Shown piece by piece: positions 1-11,802 of a stretch of 64,000 nucleotides of DNA (position 1 is the stretch's first letter; each line of letters begins with the position of its first letter). The notes under the pieces were generated by a model, which saw nothing but the letters and a program-made list of their open reading frames with translations, did no database searches and was not told where the DNA came from. Source of the DNA: Taudactylus pleione (taxonomy: Eukaryota > Chordata > Amphibia > Anura > Myobatrachidae); the NCBI GenBank assembly GCA_031769625.1, contig JAUIMM010000484.1, positions 4,960,001 through 5,024,000 on the forward strand. The letters are read 5' to 3'. A program made the translations under genes and the position numbers.

Positions 1-117
1 CAGGGTCTGCTTGGATCTAGCAATAACCTGAAGGGGTATCTAAATGCTGCTGAGGAGGCTGCCATCCAAGTGCAGCACTGCAGTTGGGCCTAGGTAAGAT
101 AATTGAAAAACTATATT

Positions 118-1445
118 ATAGTCATCCACTGGCTGTCACCTTCTCTCTGTCACCCACTGCTGTCACCCTCTCCATCACCCACTGCTGTCACACTCTCCCT
201 GTCATCACCCTTTCCCTGTCACCCACTGCTTTCACCTTCGCCCTGTCACCCAGTGCTGTCACCCTCTCCCTGTCATCACCCATCTCTCCATCACCCACTG
301 CAGTCACCCTCTCCCTGTCACCCACTGCTGTCACCCTGTCCCTGTCACCCAGTGCTGTCACTCTCTTCGTCACCCACTGCTGTCACCCTCTCCCTGTCAT
401 CACCCTTTCCCTGTCACCCTCTGCCTGTCGTCACACTCTCTGTCACCCACTGCTGCCACCCTCTCCCTGTCACCCACTGCTGTCGCCCTCGCCCTGTCAC
501 CCAGTGCAGTCACCCTCTTCCTGTCATCACCCATCTCTCCTTCACCCACTGCTGTCACCCTCTCCATCACCCACTGCTGTCACCCTCTCCGTCACCCACT
601 GCTGTCACCCTCTCCCTGTTACCCACTGCTGTCACCCTCTCCCTGTAACCCATTGCTGTCACTCTCTGTCACCCTCTTTCTATCATCACCCTTTCCCTGT
701 CACCCTCTCCCTGTCACCCACTGCTGTCACCCTCTTCTTGTTGTCACCCTCTTTGTCACCCACTGCTGTCACCCTCGCCCTGTTACCCAGTGCTGTCACC
801 GTCTCTCTGTCACCCACTGCTGTCAATCAGTGCTGTCACCCTCTCCCTGTCATCACCCATCTCTCTCCGTCACCCACTGCTGTCACCCTCTCCTTCACCC
901 ACTGCTGTCACCCTCTGTCATCCACTGCAGTCACCCTCTCCCTGTCACCCAATGCTGTCACTCTGTCATCCACTGCTGTCACCCTCTCCCTGTCATCACC
1001 CTTTCCCTGCCACCCACTGCTGTCACCCTCTTCCTGTCATCACCCTCTCCATCACCCAGTGCTGTCACCCTCTCCCTGTCACCCACTGCTGTCACCCTCG
1101 CCCTGTCACCCAGTGCTGTCACCCTCTCCCTGTCATAACCCATCTCTCCATCACCCACTGCTGTCACCCTCTCCATCACCCACTGCTGTCACACTCTCCC
1201 TGCCACCCTTACCCTGTCACACACTGCTGTCACCCTCGCCCTGTCACCCAGTGCTGTCACCCTCTCCCTGTCATCATCCATCTCTCTGTCACCCACTGCT
1301 GTCACCCACTCCATCACCCACTGCTGTCACACTCGCCCTGTCACACACTGTTGTCACCCTCGCCCTGGCACCCTTTCCCTGTTGTCACCCAGTGCTGTCA
1401 CTCTCTCCCTGTAACCCTCTTCCGATCACCCAGTGCTGCCACCCT
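118..1445. repeat. C/T-rich minisatellite, about 27 bp compound unit
   Basis: The stretch is an imperfect tandem array built from alternating blocks such as TGTCACCCACTGC and TGTCACCCTCTCCC. The two block types and their variants (CATCACCC, CCCAGTGC, CTCGCCCTG) are shuffled into a higher-order pattern over about 1.3 kb. The long open frames that run through it on both strands follow from the repeat having few stop triplets; their translations are low-complexity repeats of SPTAVTLSL type and match no protein family. No coding role is supported. Confidence 0.93.
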
Positions 1446-1499
1446 CTCTCTTAGTGTGCATCTTTGGGTATAGCACCCAGGGTGGTCCCAATGTCCCTA

Positions 1500-1705
1500 T
1501 AACACTTCATACATTTTCAGGTGGGGGCCTATGTGTGTGTATTATTATTTTTCATGTGGGGACCTATGTCTGTTTTCTTTTTCTGCAAAGATGTGCTTTA
1601 TTTTTTTTTTCATGTGGGGGCCTGTGTGTATGTAGACTTATTTTCATGTGGGGGCCTGTGTGTGTGTATAATTATTTTCATGTGGAGGGCTATGTGTGGG
1701 TATAC
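1500..1705. repeat. Degenerate G/T-rich tandem repeat
   Basis: Five imperfect copies of a block reading roughly TTTTCATGTGGGGGCC followed by TGTGTGTGTAT lie head to tail immediately after the large minisatellite. Spacing varies from about 40 to 60 bases. It looks like a second, older minisatellite; no gene is seen in it. Confidence 0.7.
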
Positions 1706-1725
1706 TAATTTTCACTCGATTACAC

Positions 1726-2000
1726 CAGGATTGCCGACTATCTGACTGCCTCTCCCGGGAGAGGCAGCCAGCTCAGCACAGCTGGAGGGCATGTCACAGT
1801 TTTGAGTGTGGTCCGGGGGTGTGACCTTGCAATCGCGTCATCGCGACCCAGCCCCTGGCAGCATAATGCCTGTAATCTTGGTATTGTGTTGCCGGGGCCA
1901 TGATGACACGTTTTAGCACAAATCACATCATCAGCCACCACCCCAGCTGCACATATATATTTTTTCTAGTATATCTGGCGGGCGGGATGGACGGAGGATT
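1726..2000 (+). repeat. Degraded copy of the 35.0 kb hAT-like repeat
   Basis: The stretch shares order and wording with the element at 34998-35363: a beginning with TTGCCGAC, a central GGGGCCA-GATGAC block followed by AGCACAAATC, and a later TATTTTTTCT with a G-rich run. The right end is not recognisable, so this copy is probably truncated. No TSD could be read. Confidence 0.5.
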
Positions 2001-4030
2001 ACCGGGTTAAAGTTGTTGAAAGGCCCTGGTCAAGAAAACGAACTTCAGCAGCAGATATGGCCTTATCCCAAAGTTGCTGACCCCAGACAGTGTGAGCTGG
2101 GGATAGAGATGTGTGATAATATCAGGCTAGGTGATGCTAACTGGCTTTCTGTTCAGTCCTAAAAGTCCAGGTTCCTCCTCCACAAGATAAAAAGGGTGTG
2201 TGACCACTCCTATGGGCATCCCAGTAGAGATTTGCCAATGGCAGATGTTGTGTTTCCTGCTAAAGTCAAGACTAGTATGGTCCTCAGCAGGCAGCCTAGG
2301 ATGCAGTCCAGGTTGTGCACAGTCAGTCCAGCACAGAGACTAGAGAGAAGACCAGTTTGAGACAGAAAAGAGGCATATACTGAAGACAGACTCAGCAGCA
2401 GGGAGTGTTTGTACTTTAGTATAACAACAAGTTTGGAAGGCTGTACTGTAAATGCAAAGTAGATTTATAAAACTCCTTTATATGACAGAACACAATGCAT
2501 TAAAATAGTGCAACATTTTGCAATAAAATTAAAAGGCTGCTGTTGCATCACAATAACACAGAACAGTAGGATGAACATAAAGCAATTCGGAGTTCCAGTG
2601 TAGATATAACAGCAGGGCCATCAACTTGATTTGTGTGAGCAACACTGTTAGCATTAGCAAAAGTCTCTCAGCCATGTACAATGTAAAGTTGTGCATATTG
2701 GAGGAAGAAGGTAAATCTGGCATATAGAGTTTACCAAAGGCCAGCATCAATTAGGAGTAAATCAGCATTTATAGCATTAAAAAAGAAGATGAAATGCTGA
2801 TCACGCTATGCCGCAAAGAAGATGACCTGTCATTGATAACAATAAAGGGATAAATGGGGGGGGGGTTGATCCACAGGTGTTTTTGGCATATTATTTTATT
2901 GAGGGGTAGGCAAATTCTCAGTTATTGGCTGCTTAAGTGACGTAATGTCTGGCATGTTTATGATAACAGGGCTGGAAGTTGTCAATGCTTTAGACTTGTG
3001 TGTTTACTGAAGCTCTGATTTTACATGGGAATGAGAGATCTCTAACCCATAATGAAGCTGCTCCTGAGAACAGTCATTTTTCTTTCAATACCCCTACTGT
3101 ACAGTATGTCAGCTTATGTCTGGCAACTAATGCAAAGACACTCATTTACATTTAGGCCAAAATAAAATCTGCTACCATCCAACAGGACTGATGGTTGCAG
3201 GGGATAGTTCAGGATCTCTATAGAATGGTTCCAATACCTGGTAAATCCATGCCCAAATTAATTCAGGTTGTTCGGAGGAAAAAGTGTGGTACTATTAAAT
3301 AAAGCAAAGTGATCATTATCAGGATATACTGTAAATACACTGTACCAATAACCAAAGCAGCAAGGCCATTTCCAGAACATATATACTCAGTACCATTACA
3401 CAAACTATGATCATTTTCAAGGTGTAGTTACTCTATGACAATATACTGTATCAAGCAGCTGGTTGATTATATGAACATGTACTGTATACTCAAGATCATC
3501 ATACAGAGCAGAAATATCATGAAGAGAATATAGATATTCAAGAGCAGGTATGGGGCGGGCGGTGGGGGAATAGGGGACACTGTAAGGACAGGAGGTGGGG
3601 AGAGGGGATCATGTGGTCCAGTTGGGAAAAAAGGGGTAGGAGGGACAATGTCAGGGAGCTAGGCATCCTGGAGGTAGTAATACAAGTATCTAAACCAGAG
3701 AAATGCTGGTGGAGGATATGAGTAAGAGCCCACTCAGCACAAGGAAGGTGCTTTGGTATACAAAATTGTGAAAACGCAGGGCATGCTTCTTGCAACCGGC
3801 TGACGAAATGTGCAGGGGGGGTCGGGAGGAGAGTGGCTGAAGCCTGGGATGTAACTGCAGTGACCACTTTATAGGCAGGAAAAGCAGGTGAAGGATCAAG
3901 AAGCATTGCGGGACATGAGGGCAAACCCATCAAAGCAGTACTGCACAGACCAGTATGATCTGTGTAGGCTTTGTTACAGTAAACTGTGAAAAAAAACTTA
4001 CAAAAAAAAAAAAAATGTGTAGGACTCCCA
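2001..4030. other. Unassigned intergenic sequence
   Basis: No coding region, TIR pair or recognisable mobile element was found. The segment contains short homopolymers (G-run near 2858, A-run at 3999-4014) and a purine-rich patch at 3540-3700. The open frame complementary to 3538-4038 is low in complexity and resembles no family. Confidence 0.5.
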
Positions 4031-4440
4031 CAAATCAAAAACCAGGTATGGACCTCTCAGCCTGGGCTGTTATGGGAAAATAGAGGGGGGGACAGCATGG
4101 GGTTCCCCCTATTTTCCTATAACCAACACAAATTGAATCAATTGAGGGGTTAATGCCATAGGGACACAGCATGGGGCCCCCTGCCATCACATTCCATGGC
4201 TGGAATACCTCAGAGAGTGAGGACCACAAAAATAAAATGGGGTTCCCCCTCCCAAGGACCTACCAGTCCTGGGGGTGTTGTGTGCGGGGTTAATAGTAAT
4301 AAAACAGTAAATAATATTGTTTGTTACAGGTGGACCACAAGTATCTGCAGGCAGCCCTGGCATGAAGGCACTTGTGGAACAACAAGTGCCAACATGCCTA
4401 GATATTAAAGGCCCACTGGCACCTGTAGTCTGCCTGTGAA
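4031..4440. repeat. Dispersed repeat, shared with 7990-8520
   Basis: Phrases such as 'tggggttccccct', 'accaggtatggacc...cagcctgggctg' and a block with 'cacttgtggaac...caagtgcc' recur in related form at 7990-8520. Locally the sequence folds back on itself (gggaaaatagaggggg / ccccctattttcc near 4074-4118). It is probably the interior of an old non-autonomous DNA element; ends were not found. Confidence 0.4.
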
Positions 4441-6900
4441 GAAAATATTAAAGGAACCACAGGAGACACACACCAAATTATTTAATCTTTTATGGGAAAA
4501 GCAAATTCATACTTACCAAATCCTTGGGTGTTCTCCTCTTCGTTCATGTAGGCATCCATGGGACTTTGGAAAAGAAAAAAATGAAAACCGATCCCTATGG
4601 ACAGCAATGTACATATTGTACACTGCCTAAACCCTAAATGAAAGGTCACTCCATAAGAGTCAATGAGGAAGCGCTGATTGGCTCAGAGCAGACGGTTGCT
4701 ATGGCAGTGTCAGGTTTTGGCCGGTTTTAAAATTGACCATTGGTAAATCTATAACTGTCTATTGTATGTAAAAACATTGACTTTTTGGTCCAATGGGATT
4801 ATGGTAGGTTTTCCATCGGTTTTTATTTAAGTAAACAGCCGGTTTTGGTCAGTCTGTAAACTGACGAAAAATCTCCCAAAAACCCAAAACCAACTTTTAG
4901 TAACTATGCCCCCAAGATCTGATCAATCTCCCCCATTTTCAGTTATCAGAATAATTTGCTTCCGTAGACTCTTATTTTCTTATGCACTATAAAATGAAGC
5001 TACTGGACTCTAAGCAGATTGTTAAAGACAAACACTTATCTTATAGTTAAACTATTTTTTCTTTTCCTTAGAACTTTTAGAAAGGATACAAATGTTAAAA
5101 TCTGTATTGGCTGTACCTAGTTTGTTAAAAATTAATGGCTGCAAAGCTGCAAGCAATAAACCACATTGTAAAGACTGCAAATTTATTATACACTGGACAT
5201 CTATTAATTATACTTCTTGTTCACCAAGTTTTCAAATAAAGGTCATTTTAATTGTAATTCTGCCGAGGTTACTTATTCAGCTGAATGCAATTACCATTTA
5301 AAATACTGTATATAATGAAAACCAAAGGACATAAATTGTATTTAGATATACTATAGATTAATTTTTTACATTTATATGAAAACTGAAATAATTTAATGTT
5401 TTAAATTAGCATTTTTACTAATTGTACTGTATGCAAAAAAATTATAAATAAATACAATACACTTCACCTACACCCTAAAGATGTCTTTTTTTGTGATCTT
5501 TATTCTACTCCAGCCATGTTAGGGTCCAGTTGACTTACATTTAGAAAAATCAGCCTCAGTTAAAGATTATACATATTTATTAGCGTAAAATATATTTACT
5601 AATTTTATTTAAATGCCATAAATATCAGAATTTAATATTTAAGAGTTTTTTTAACAGTACAATATTTATATACACGGAACAGATAATTATTTCAGACTTT
5701 ACCTCTGTGAAAAGTAGGGCTATCTTGGGCAAGGTTACTGACACATCAGACTGACCCAAGTGACAGGGGGCGTGGCCATGGACAATCTTTATATACATAA
5801 CTATTGTGGTGGAATGTGGACTAGGGGCATAATATTGGAATTGCGAGAGGCATATTTATGCCTCCCCTGCAATACTGGGCCACTCCAGAGGCCTGTGAAA
5901 TTTGCACTCAACCCCCTGCTTGATGCCCCTGGTCTTGGGAATATTTTTTCACTTCTCTCTTCATTTGTATATTATTTATGTCATTTTAATTCTTTTACAT
6001 TTCATTAACACTTATTGATTTATCTTTACACATCTATCCTTTTACACTTCACTATCACCTTTTTTCCCTTTTTCATGTGATTCCCTGGGGATGGTCCTTG
6101 GCTGGAATTTTTTTTTGGGTGCCTTGCTTATCGGACATGAATCCCTTAATGTTAGGGAAGCTGGTATAGAGGAGCCTTGACGTTGGCCCAGCGCTTATTC
6201 ATATATTTGCAAATGTATGTAAACCAATACCTCTGAATTTCTATTATCATGTAGGATTCAAGTATTTTTGATTTATCTGCAGTGTGCTGGGGGGCAATTT
6301 TCTTTTTTTCTGTGTTCAGTGTAAACCCAGCCCTTTACAAGCACCTGTAGTATATCATTAAGCTGATTGAGCAATTACTTTTTGGTCCAAGGAACAGGCA
6401 AAGGATTACAGTGGCCGGCCCCAATCCCCTCTGCAACACAGGTGGCACAACTTATGACTAAAAGCCAAACTAACTATTTTTTTAGAGCAATAGGAGAGTG
6501 TCTCTGTGTGTTATTTGTTTACATATACTGGGAGCCTTGGCAGATAATTTTTTGTTGCAGTCAATCAGACACTTGATTTCATTGTCTTATGTAGAAGTGT
6601 GCTTATTGGTTACTGTGGTTTAGTAACGTTTGGAAAATGGTGTACCAAAATGCAATCTTATTAAGTAAGAGCCATGCATTTTAGCCTGATGATATTATCT
6701 TTTCAGGTATTTATAATCTTTTATGATCTTTTTCAGTTTCTTTCATGTGACAGAAAATGTTGATATATGCCAATTATGGGTTTTGCTTTACTTCAGTCTC
6801 ATGGACCTGACTTTCCATACCATGCTTTATTCTACTTATCAATGCTGCAGTCTCAGTGTCCCCAGTATCTTTCATAATATACATACTGATACTAATGTTG
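4441..6900. other. Unassigned A/T-rich sequence with MITE debris
   Basis: The part from about 4640 to 4915 ends in 'tttagtaactatgcccc', a wording like the end of the repeat at 8800-8818, so it is probably the tail of a short DNA element. From 4920 to 6900 the sequence is A/T-rich and only short open frames without recognisable domains occur. Confidence 0.4.
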
Positions 6901-6908
6901 CCCTAAAT

Positions 6909-7249
6909 CAGGGGTGGGGAACCTTTTTTCTGCCGATGGTCATTTTGATATATATAACATTATTCGCGAGCCCGGTAGAGGCCACGCTCACTCCATGTGA
7001 CGTCCCACAGGGGCGAGGCCACAATCAATGGTAATTACAGCAATGCCCAGAGCACCCTCTGGAACTGTAAGAGCAGTGGTGTGACCGTCTCAAGCGTCCT
7101 GGTGGCACTGCTGCATAGATTCTGGTTGCTCGGTGAGATTTTAGGCATCCTGCTAGCCAGATGAGGCTAGCAGAGAAAAGCCCAGAGGGCAAGACCAAAT
7201 GACTCCATGGACCTTATATGGCCCCTGGGCCTGAGGTTCCCCATCCCTG
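6909..7249. mobile_element. hAT-type non-autonomous element (341 bp), perfect TSD
   Basis: The ends are imperfect inverted repeats: CAGGGGTGGGGAACCT at the left and AGGTTCCCCATCCCTG at the right (one mismatch). The element is flanked by identical 8 bp duplications, CCCTAAAT, at 6901-6908 and 7250-7257. An 8 bp TSD and a CAGGGG-type end are characteristic of the hAT superfamily. There is no transposase, so it would have been moved in trans. A second copy in opposite orientation lies at 37560-37905. Confidence 0.93.
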
Positions 7250-7257
7250 CCCTAAAT

Positions 7258-7989
7258 TATCAAAGTTTATCAAACCTTCATACATGCTAATATTTATTCG
7301 TGGAATCCTAGGAGACCTTCCATTCGGTGTTAGAGAAGCTCTTCACTAAAACATCCAAAACATTACCACTAGGGCAGCGATTTCCATTCACTATAGGTTC
7401 CCTTCTCCTCCAACAATGAATAATTGCTTTTACATGAACAACTGAGATATTATGGCAAGAGTGAATGATTAATACAAAGATTTGTGTGCCAAGTGGAGTT
7501 TAAAGACTCTTTATCCTATAAGATGCTATGTAATGAGCAACATGTTGATGAAATTGTCTCCAGAGAAACAAGCCTAATGAAAGAATGGTATGATGGAAAT
7601 TAATAAAGATATAATCACTGTAAAGTGACATTTTTCCAGTGGTAGGGGAAAAGAGACATGAGCCTGATTATGTTTAGCCTGTGATCAAACTGTTGTTCAC
7701 AGGATGATGGACCTGTCATTCACGATGTATTGGTATGTGTGACAACGTACATACCAATACTTGTCCGAATGGATTGGATCACTCAGTTTGTTTTTTTGGC
7801 CAGGTCCGGGGATGCTACGAAGAACAGCGCAAGGATAGTAGTGAGTATGGGATCTTTATTCCAGGTACTCCAATTGGATTGCTGGCAGCAGGTAAGTATG
7901 TGTAAGTGGGATAGGTGTATGTTTACAGTTATACTGTATACAGTGTGTGTGTACTGTGGTTATTTAACTTTTTTTTTTACAGTGGGGGT
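7258..7989. other. Unassigned sequence
   Basis: No coding region, tandem array or paired termini were recognised between the hAT-type element and the dispersed repeat starting near 7990. Confidence 0.5.
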
Positions 7990-8818
7990 ATGGATGCCTG
8001 CCACCTGCTGTCACTTGTAGTTCCACAAGTGCTAAAGGGCAGGCAAGCTGGCACCTGTAGTTCCACTGTAAAATACAATAGTTTTGAACTATTTTCACTA
8101 TTATTACCCCTGTACCCGCAGCCCAGGGATGTGGGGAAAAGCCCTGGGCTTCAGATTAAGCCTGGGGTGTCGGGAGAAGGGGGACCTTCTCACCTCCCCT
8201 GAGATCCCCGGCTTGGCCTGACCAGCATGGGGTGTGAATGCTTTGGCTGGGGAGACCCAATGATAGGGTCTTCTGGCTGTGGCATTACAGCCCGGTCGGT
8301 TTGGGTCCAATGCTGGTTTGAAACATAGGGTAAACCCTACGCATTTTTTCCCCCTATATTTAAAACCAGGACTGGCCCTTCAGCCAGGTGCTGGTTCCTA
8401 AATTACCGAGGAACCTTACACATTTTTTTCCCTGTAATTTGAGGAATCAGGACTGGCTGAGCAGACCGGGGCTGGTTATGCTTTTGGGGGGGAACCCTAC
8501 GTAATTTTTTAAAAACATTGAACCCGTTTTTTACAGGTACAACACAAGCAGCCTTCACATATTTCACAACAGGCTGCTTGTTGAAGAGTTAGTTAGGAGA
8601 GAAGCCACTGCAATCTCGGGTGAGTAATCTCATCTAAACTGCCTACTCGGGGGAGAAATCGTGATCTCCTTCACCATTGGCCGACTCACTCTCAGATAAA
8701 TTCACTTCTTAGTAAATTTGTGAGTTTCAGAAGCCTCAAATCACCCGAGTTTCGGCTATTATAATCGAGTTGAACAAAAAAACATGATCAGACTCAATTA
8801 TTAGTAAATTTACCCCTG
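7990..8818. repeat. Dispersed repeat ending in TTAGTAAATTTACCCCT
   Basis: The block carries 'cacttgtagttccacaagtgc', several 'aggactggc...cagcc' phrases and 'accctacgcattttttcccc', as the repeat at 4031-4440 does. It ends near 8818 with 'ttattagtaaatttacccctgag', a phrase also seen at 43545-43560. The shared end suggests a widely spread non-autonomous DNA element; its left terminus was not identified. Confidence 0.45.
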
Positions 8819-9145
8819 AGTATAACTCTCATTTTGAATATGTGTTATTTTAGGATTATTATTTTTAGTTTAAATGTGTTTAACCATGGAGTTGATGAGT
8901 ATTATATTACTTAAAATACTTTTTCAAGCAATTACATTATTAAAGTACAAGAAAATTTTTATATAGTGATGGAGCTTAATAGATTGACACATCACAAGAC
9001 AGGAATGAAAAGAGACACATGTCAACAAAGGGCAAATACTTAGGGCAAAAAGAAAGCCACAAGGATGTAGGCACATACACTGTGATAAATGGCACAAAGA
9101 ACAGTAGACTGAACCCCTGCAAGGACAGCACGTAGACTCCTCAAC
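8819..9145. other. Unassigned A/T-rich sequence
   Basis: Nothing with coding potential or repeat structure was recognised here. Confidence 0.5.
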
Positions 9146-9345
9146 ATGCCACTATTATGCCATCAGACTCCTCCACATGCCACTATTACACTATTATGCC
9201 ATAAGAGTCTTCTGCATGCCACTATTACACTATTATGCCATAAGAGTCTTCTGCATGCCATTATTATGACATCAGACTCCTCCGCCTGCCACTATTATGC
9301 TATCAGACATCCTCCAATTGCCACTATTATGCCATCAGACACCAA
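9146..9345. repeat. Minisatellite, about 50 bp unit
   Basis: About four imperfect copies of a unit with the parts 'gccactattacactattatgcc' and 'ataagagtcttctgcat' or 'atcagactcctccacat' occur in a row. Two central copies are nearly identical, suggesting recent unit duplication. Confidence 0.8.
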
Positions 9346-9838
9346 CATTCAGTTACACAAATTAGAAAAAACATGATGATTAATTTCACACACACATCCA
9401 AAACTGTTATAGTATGCCCTAGCAGGGAAACTTCTATTCGGTCCAGACTGCCCAAGCTGGGGGCATCCAAATCCATATCTATGTCTTTTGCCACTATTGT
9501 GTCTGATACTGTATGCAAATGGTACTATAAAGCCTTCCCTGGTGTAAATTCATGCATCTGAATGTGTACTGACCAAGATGCCCACTTTGATCATCCATAA
9601 ACACTGAAATACTGCTTGACGCATCTTTAGATGCACTATCGTCGCACCATCGAAACTTGCACCAGAACTATTGCAGATGCGGATTATCCGTATAACTTTA
9701 GCCTACTACAGTATGTGACCGGTTCTGTGTCTATGAATGCAACCACTATCAGCGTGTTGCCTGTTACACTCTCATAAAACACAAACTCTACTTGCTTCTA
9801 TTTAGCCACCCGCATCTTACCTCCCAACCCCCACTCAG

Positions 9839-9973
9839 AATGCCCCATAAATTTCTGCTACCATGCATCTAAATTCGTAATGTGGCTCTGTGAAAAATCG
9901 GTATCCCGATTTTTTTTCATACAGAGCCACAGTACGAATTTAGATGCATGGTAGCAGAAATGTATGGGGCATT
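9839..9973. repeat. Foldback (palindromic) element, 135 bp
   Basis: The left arm (AATGCCCCATA ... GCTACCATGCATCTAAATTCG) is repeated as its complement in the right arm, with a short T-rich centre near 9905-9920. The arms differ by only a few bases, so the stretch could form a hairpin over nearly its whole length. It resembles a short palindromic MITE. TSDs could not be fixed. Confidence 0.8.
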
Positions 9974-10430
9974 CCTGGTTGGTGACTGGCTCAATGTGCG
10001 ATGCGGCTCAGACACATGTGCAAACAAAAAACATTCTCCACTGCATCTGACATTGCCACTGCATCCAACTTAGGCCCATAGTGTGGTATAGTACTGTGGG
10101 TTCAGGATGGCCATCTCTGATGCTGGAGTGGGCAAGTCCATGCTCTATCAGTTTAACTATGGAGAACATATGCACTACTGGGAAGTGGCAGCATGTGGTA
10201 TCAGCAGTTACCAAGTCTGACTGACAACCTAAGCAGGGGGCCCGACTGTCAGCAGAAATTGTAAGGACCAATACAAATTAAACTGGCCGGGCCCCCTGCT
10301 CTTTGCTTGTCAACCCCCTGGCCCAAACCTTGTCACCCCGCTTCCCATGCGACCGACCCCCATTCAAAAAAGCTATTTAATAAAGTGCCCTCCAAAACAA
10401 ACAGTACTCCAATTTATAATGGGATGTAGG
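9974..10430. other. Unassigned sequence
   Basis: No gene or repeat structure was recognised between the foldback and the first PLE-like terminus. Confidence 0.45.
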
Positions 10431-10434
10431 CGGC

Positions 10435-10620
10435 AGTCCGAGGTCTAGTAATGTTCAAGAATAAACCACAAGCTGTGTCAGAATTCAGCGTTTCGGTCTT
10501 GCGACCTTTATCAAGGACCTTTATCTTTATCTTGACAAAGGTTGCAAGACCAAAATGTTGAATTCTGACACATGCTTGTCGTCTATTCTTGAACAAGACC
10601 GATGAGTGCAGCCAATATCC
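10435..10620. mobile_element. Paired inverted PLE-like ends, second family
   Basis: Two opposed copies of one terminal sequence face each other. On the minus strand, 10514 down to about 10440 reads CCTTTATCAAGG-type start, a GGTC-GCAA-GACC hairpin, then GAAACGCTGAATTCTGACAC. On the plus strand 10530-10610 reads TTGACAAAGGTTGCAAGACC, then TGTTGAATTCTGACAC. The same hairpin-plus-GAAACG layout appears at both outer ends of the neighbouring PLE, so these are probably heavily truncated remains of a related element. Confidence 0.55.
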
Positions 10621-10627
10621 CATTGTG

Positions 10628-10673
10628 TGTGTATATATATCTATATGTATATATATATATATATATAGATATA
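10628..10673. repeat. TA-rich microsatellite at left PLE border
   Basis: A (TA)n run interrupted by TCTA and GTAT lies directly outside the left inverted arm of the PLE. A second TA run lies at its right border. PLEs are often found in such runs, and either the run pre-existed or it was copied with the element. Confidence 0.8.
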
Positions 10674-10724
10674 GGTGATGGACGGAACTCCGGGACTGGT
10701 ATAACAAAATCAAAGAATACTGTC

Positions 10725-10780
10725 TATTGTATAGTCAACGTTTCAGAGCAACTCGGCTCTTTTATCAAGACACAATGAAA
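10725..10780 (-). ncRNA. Hammerhead-like motif, left PLE arm
   Basis: On the minus strand this reads a helix strand CATTGTGTC, then TTGATAAA, a hairpin AGAGC/GCTCT, then GAAACGTTGAC and a pairing strand CAAT. PLE terminal repeats are known to encode small type I hammerhead ribozymes with CUGANGA and GAAA boxes. Here the first box deviates (UUGAUAA plus an extra A before the hairpin). It may be a variant or an inactive relic; function is inference. Confidence 0.4.
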
Positions 10781-11271
10781 AGACAACATGTGAAAAACAA
10801 AAATATATACATACCATAAACACCCTGGTGCTCGTGTCACGCCAGCCTGTTCGAGTCCCGATGACATCATGGACGCGCATAGCACCGGCGGTCGGTGACT
10901 CACAGGAAAGGGGCGTGTATAGAAGTGTGTACCTTCACCATGGCAACTCAGGAAACAATGCATCTATCAGAACACAATACGAAATAAAGAAAATGATCAA
11001 AACCAGCTATATCAATGCTATCTCCTATTACTCATGGGTAGGCTAAGTCCCACATTGTAACATAACTATACGGAAAATGCATGCCAAAAGGCAGCATACT
11101 AATAAGGACCTCATTGCTCGCTAAAGTGGTCACATAACCAGCTACCTTAGTCACAGTGAACTGTGAAATGCAAGTATACAATAGGATCGCAAAGCACCTA
11201 AAGTGCTGTCAATAAATAGTCTAAAGGCACACTATATCAGAACACAGCAGAAGAGAGACTAACAAAAACCA

Positions 11272-11802
11272 TTAAAGAAAGCAGTTTAAAGAAAGCATTT
11301 CATTTAACCCCAGCGGTTGTACAGTCTGCAGGGTGTGGATCCAGGAGGCTTCTTTTTGGAGCAAAATACGGTCCCTATCCCCTCCTCTCGGGTTAGCGGG
11401 CACCCAGTCAATCATTTTGTATTTGATGGTGGAAACACTGTGGTGGAAATCCTTAAAATGTTTGGCCACAGGTTGGTCTGATCCTCTGCCCTCAATAGCC
11501 GCTCGAATGTTAGAGCGGTGTAGTGCCATCCTCTCTTTAAATTGACGAGACGTTTTGCCAACATAAAGCATGCCACATGGACATTTGACTATATACACTA
11601 CAAACCTGCTCGAACATGTCAGGGGATATTTAATCAGAAACTTTTTACCCGATCTAGGGTGATAAAATGCATTGTCTGTTTCTAAAAAGCTGCATGTAAT
11701 GCATCCGATACATCTGTAATTTCCAGCAGGACGAGTCAAAAAATGAGAGGAAGATGTCTTGACGAACTGGCTTATGTCATTATGTACCACAATGTCCTTA
11801 AT
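11272..11802 (-). pseudogene. PLE endonuclease fragment (inverted copy)
   Basis: This is the C-terminal endonuclease end of the PLE protein on the minus strand. It matches the forward copy almost exactly, with two visible residue changes (aspartate for glycine before NAFYHPR; serine for tyrosine before WIHTL). The GIY-YIG-type segment VYIVKCPCGMLYVGKTS and the downstream glutamate in LQKEASW are present. The reading frame stays open past the junction at about 11802 for a further 46 codons that are not PLE-derived in this orientation. The RT is absent, so the fragment cannot be a complete protein. Confidence 0.85.

Larger units (their letters stand above)
10666..11802 (-). repeat. Left inverted arm of the PLE
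   Basis: It is complementary to 13957-15093 from the TAGATATAGGTGATGG end to the junction at ACAATGTCCTTAAT, after which the two diverge. It holds the endonuclease-coding 3' part, the 3' untranslated region and the hammerhead-like motif in minus orientation. Confidence 0.92.

Noticed and set aside
84..1473. Open frames of up to 456 codons on both strands
   Set aside because: They run through a tandem repeat with few stop triplets and give low-complexity translations.
3538..4038. 166-codon minus-strand frame
   Set aside because: Proline/leucine-rich translation without domain; purine-rich strand asymmetry explains the lack of stops.
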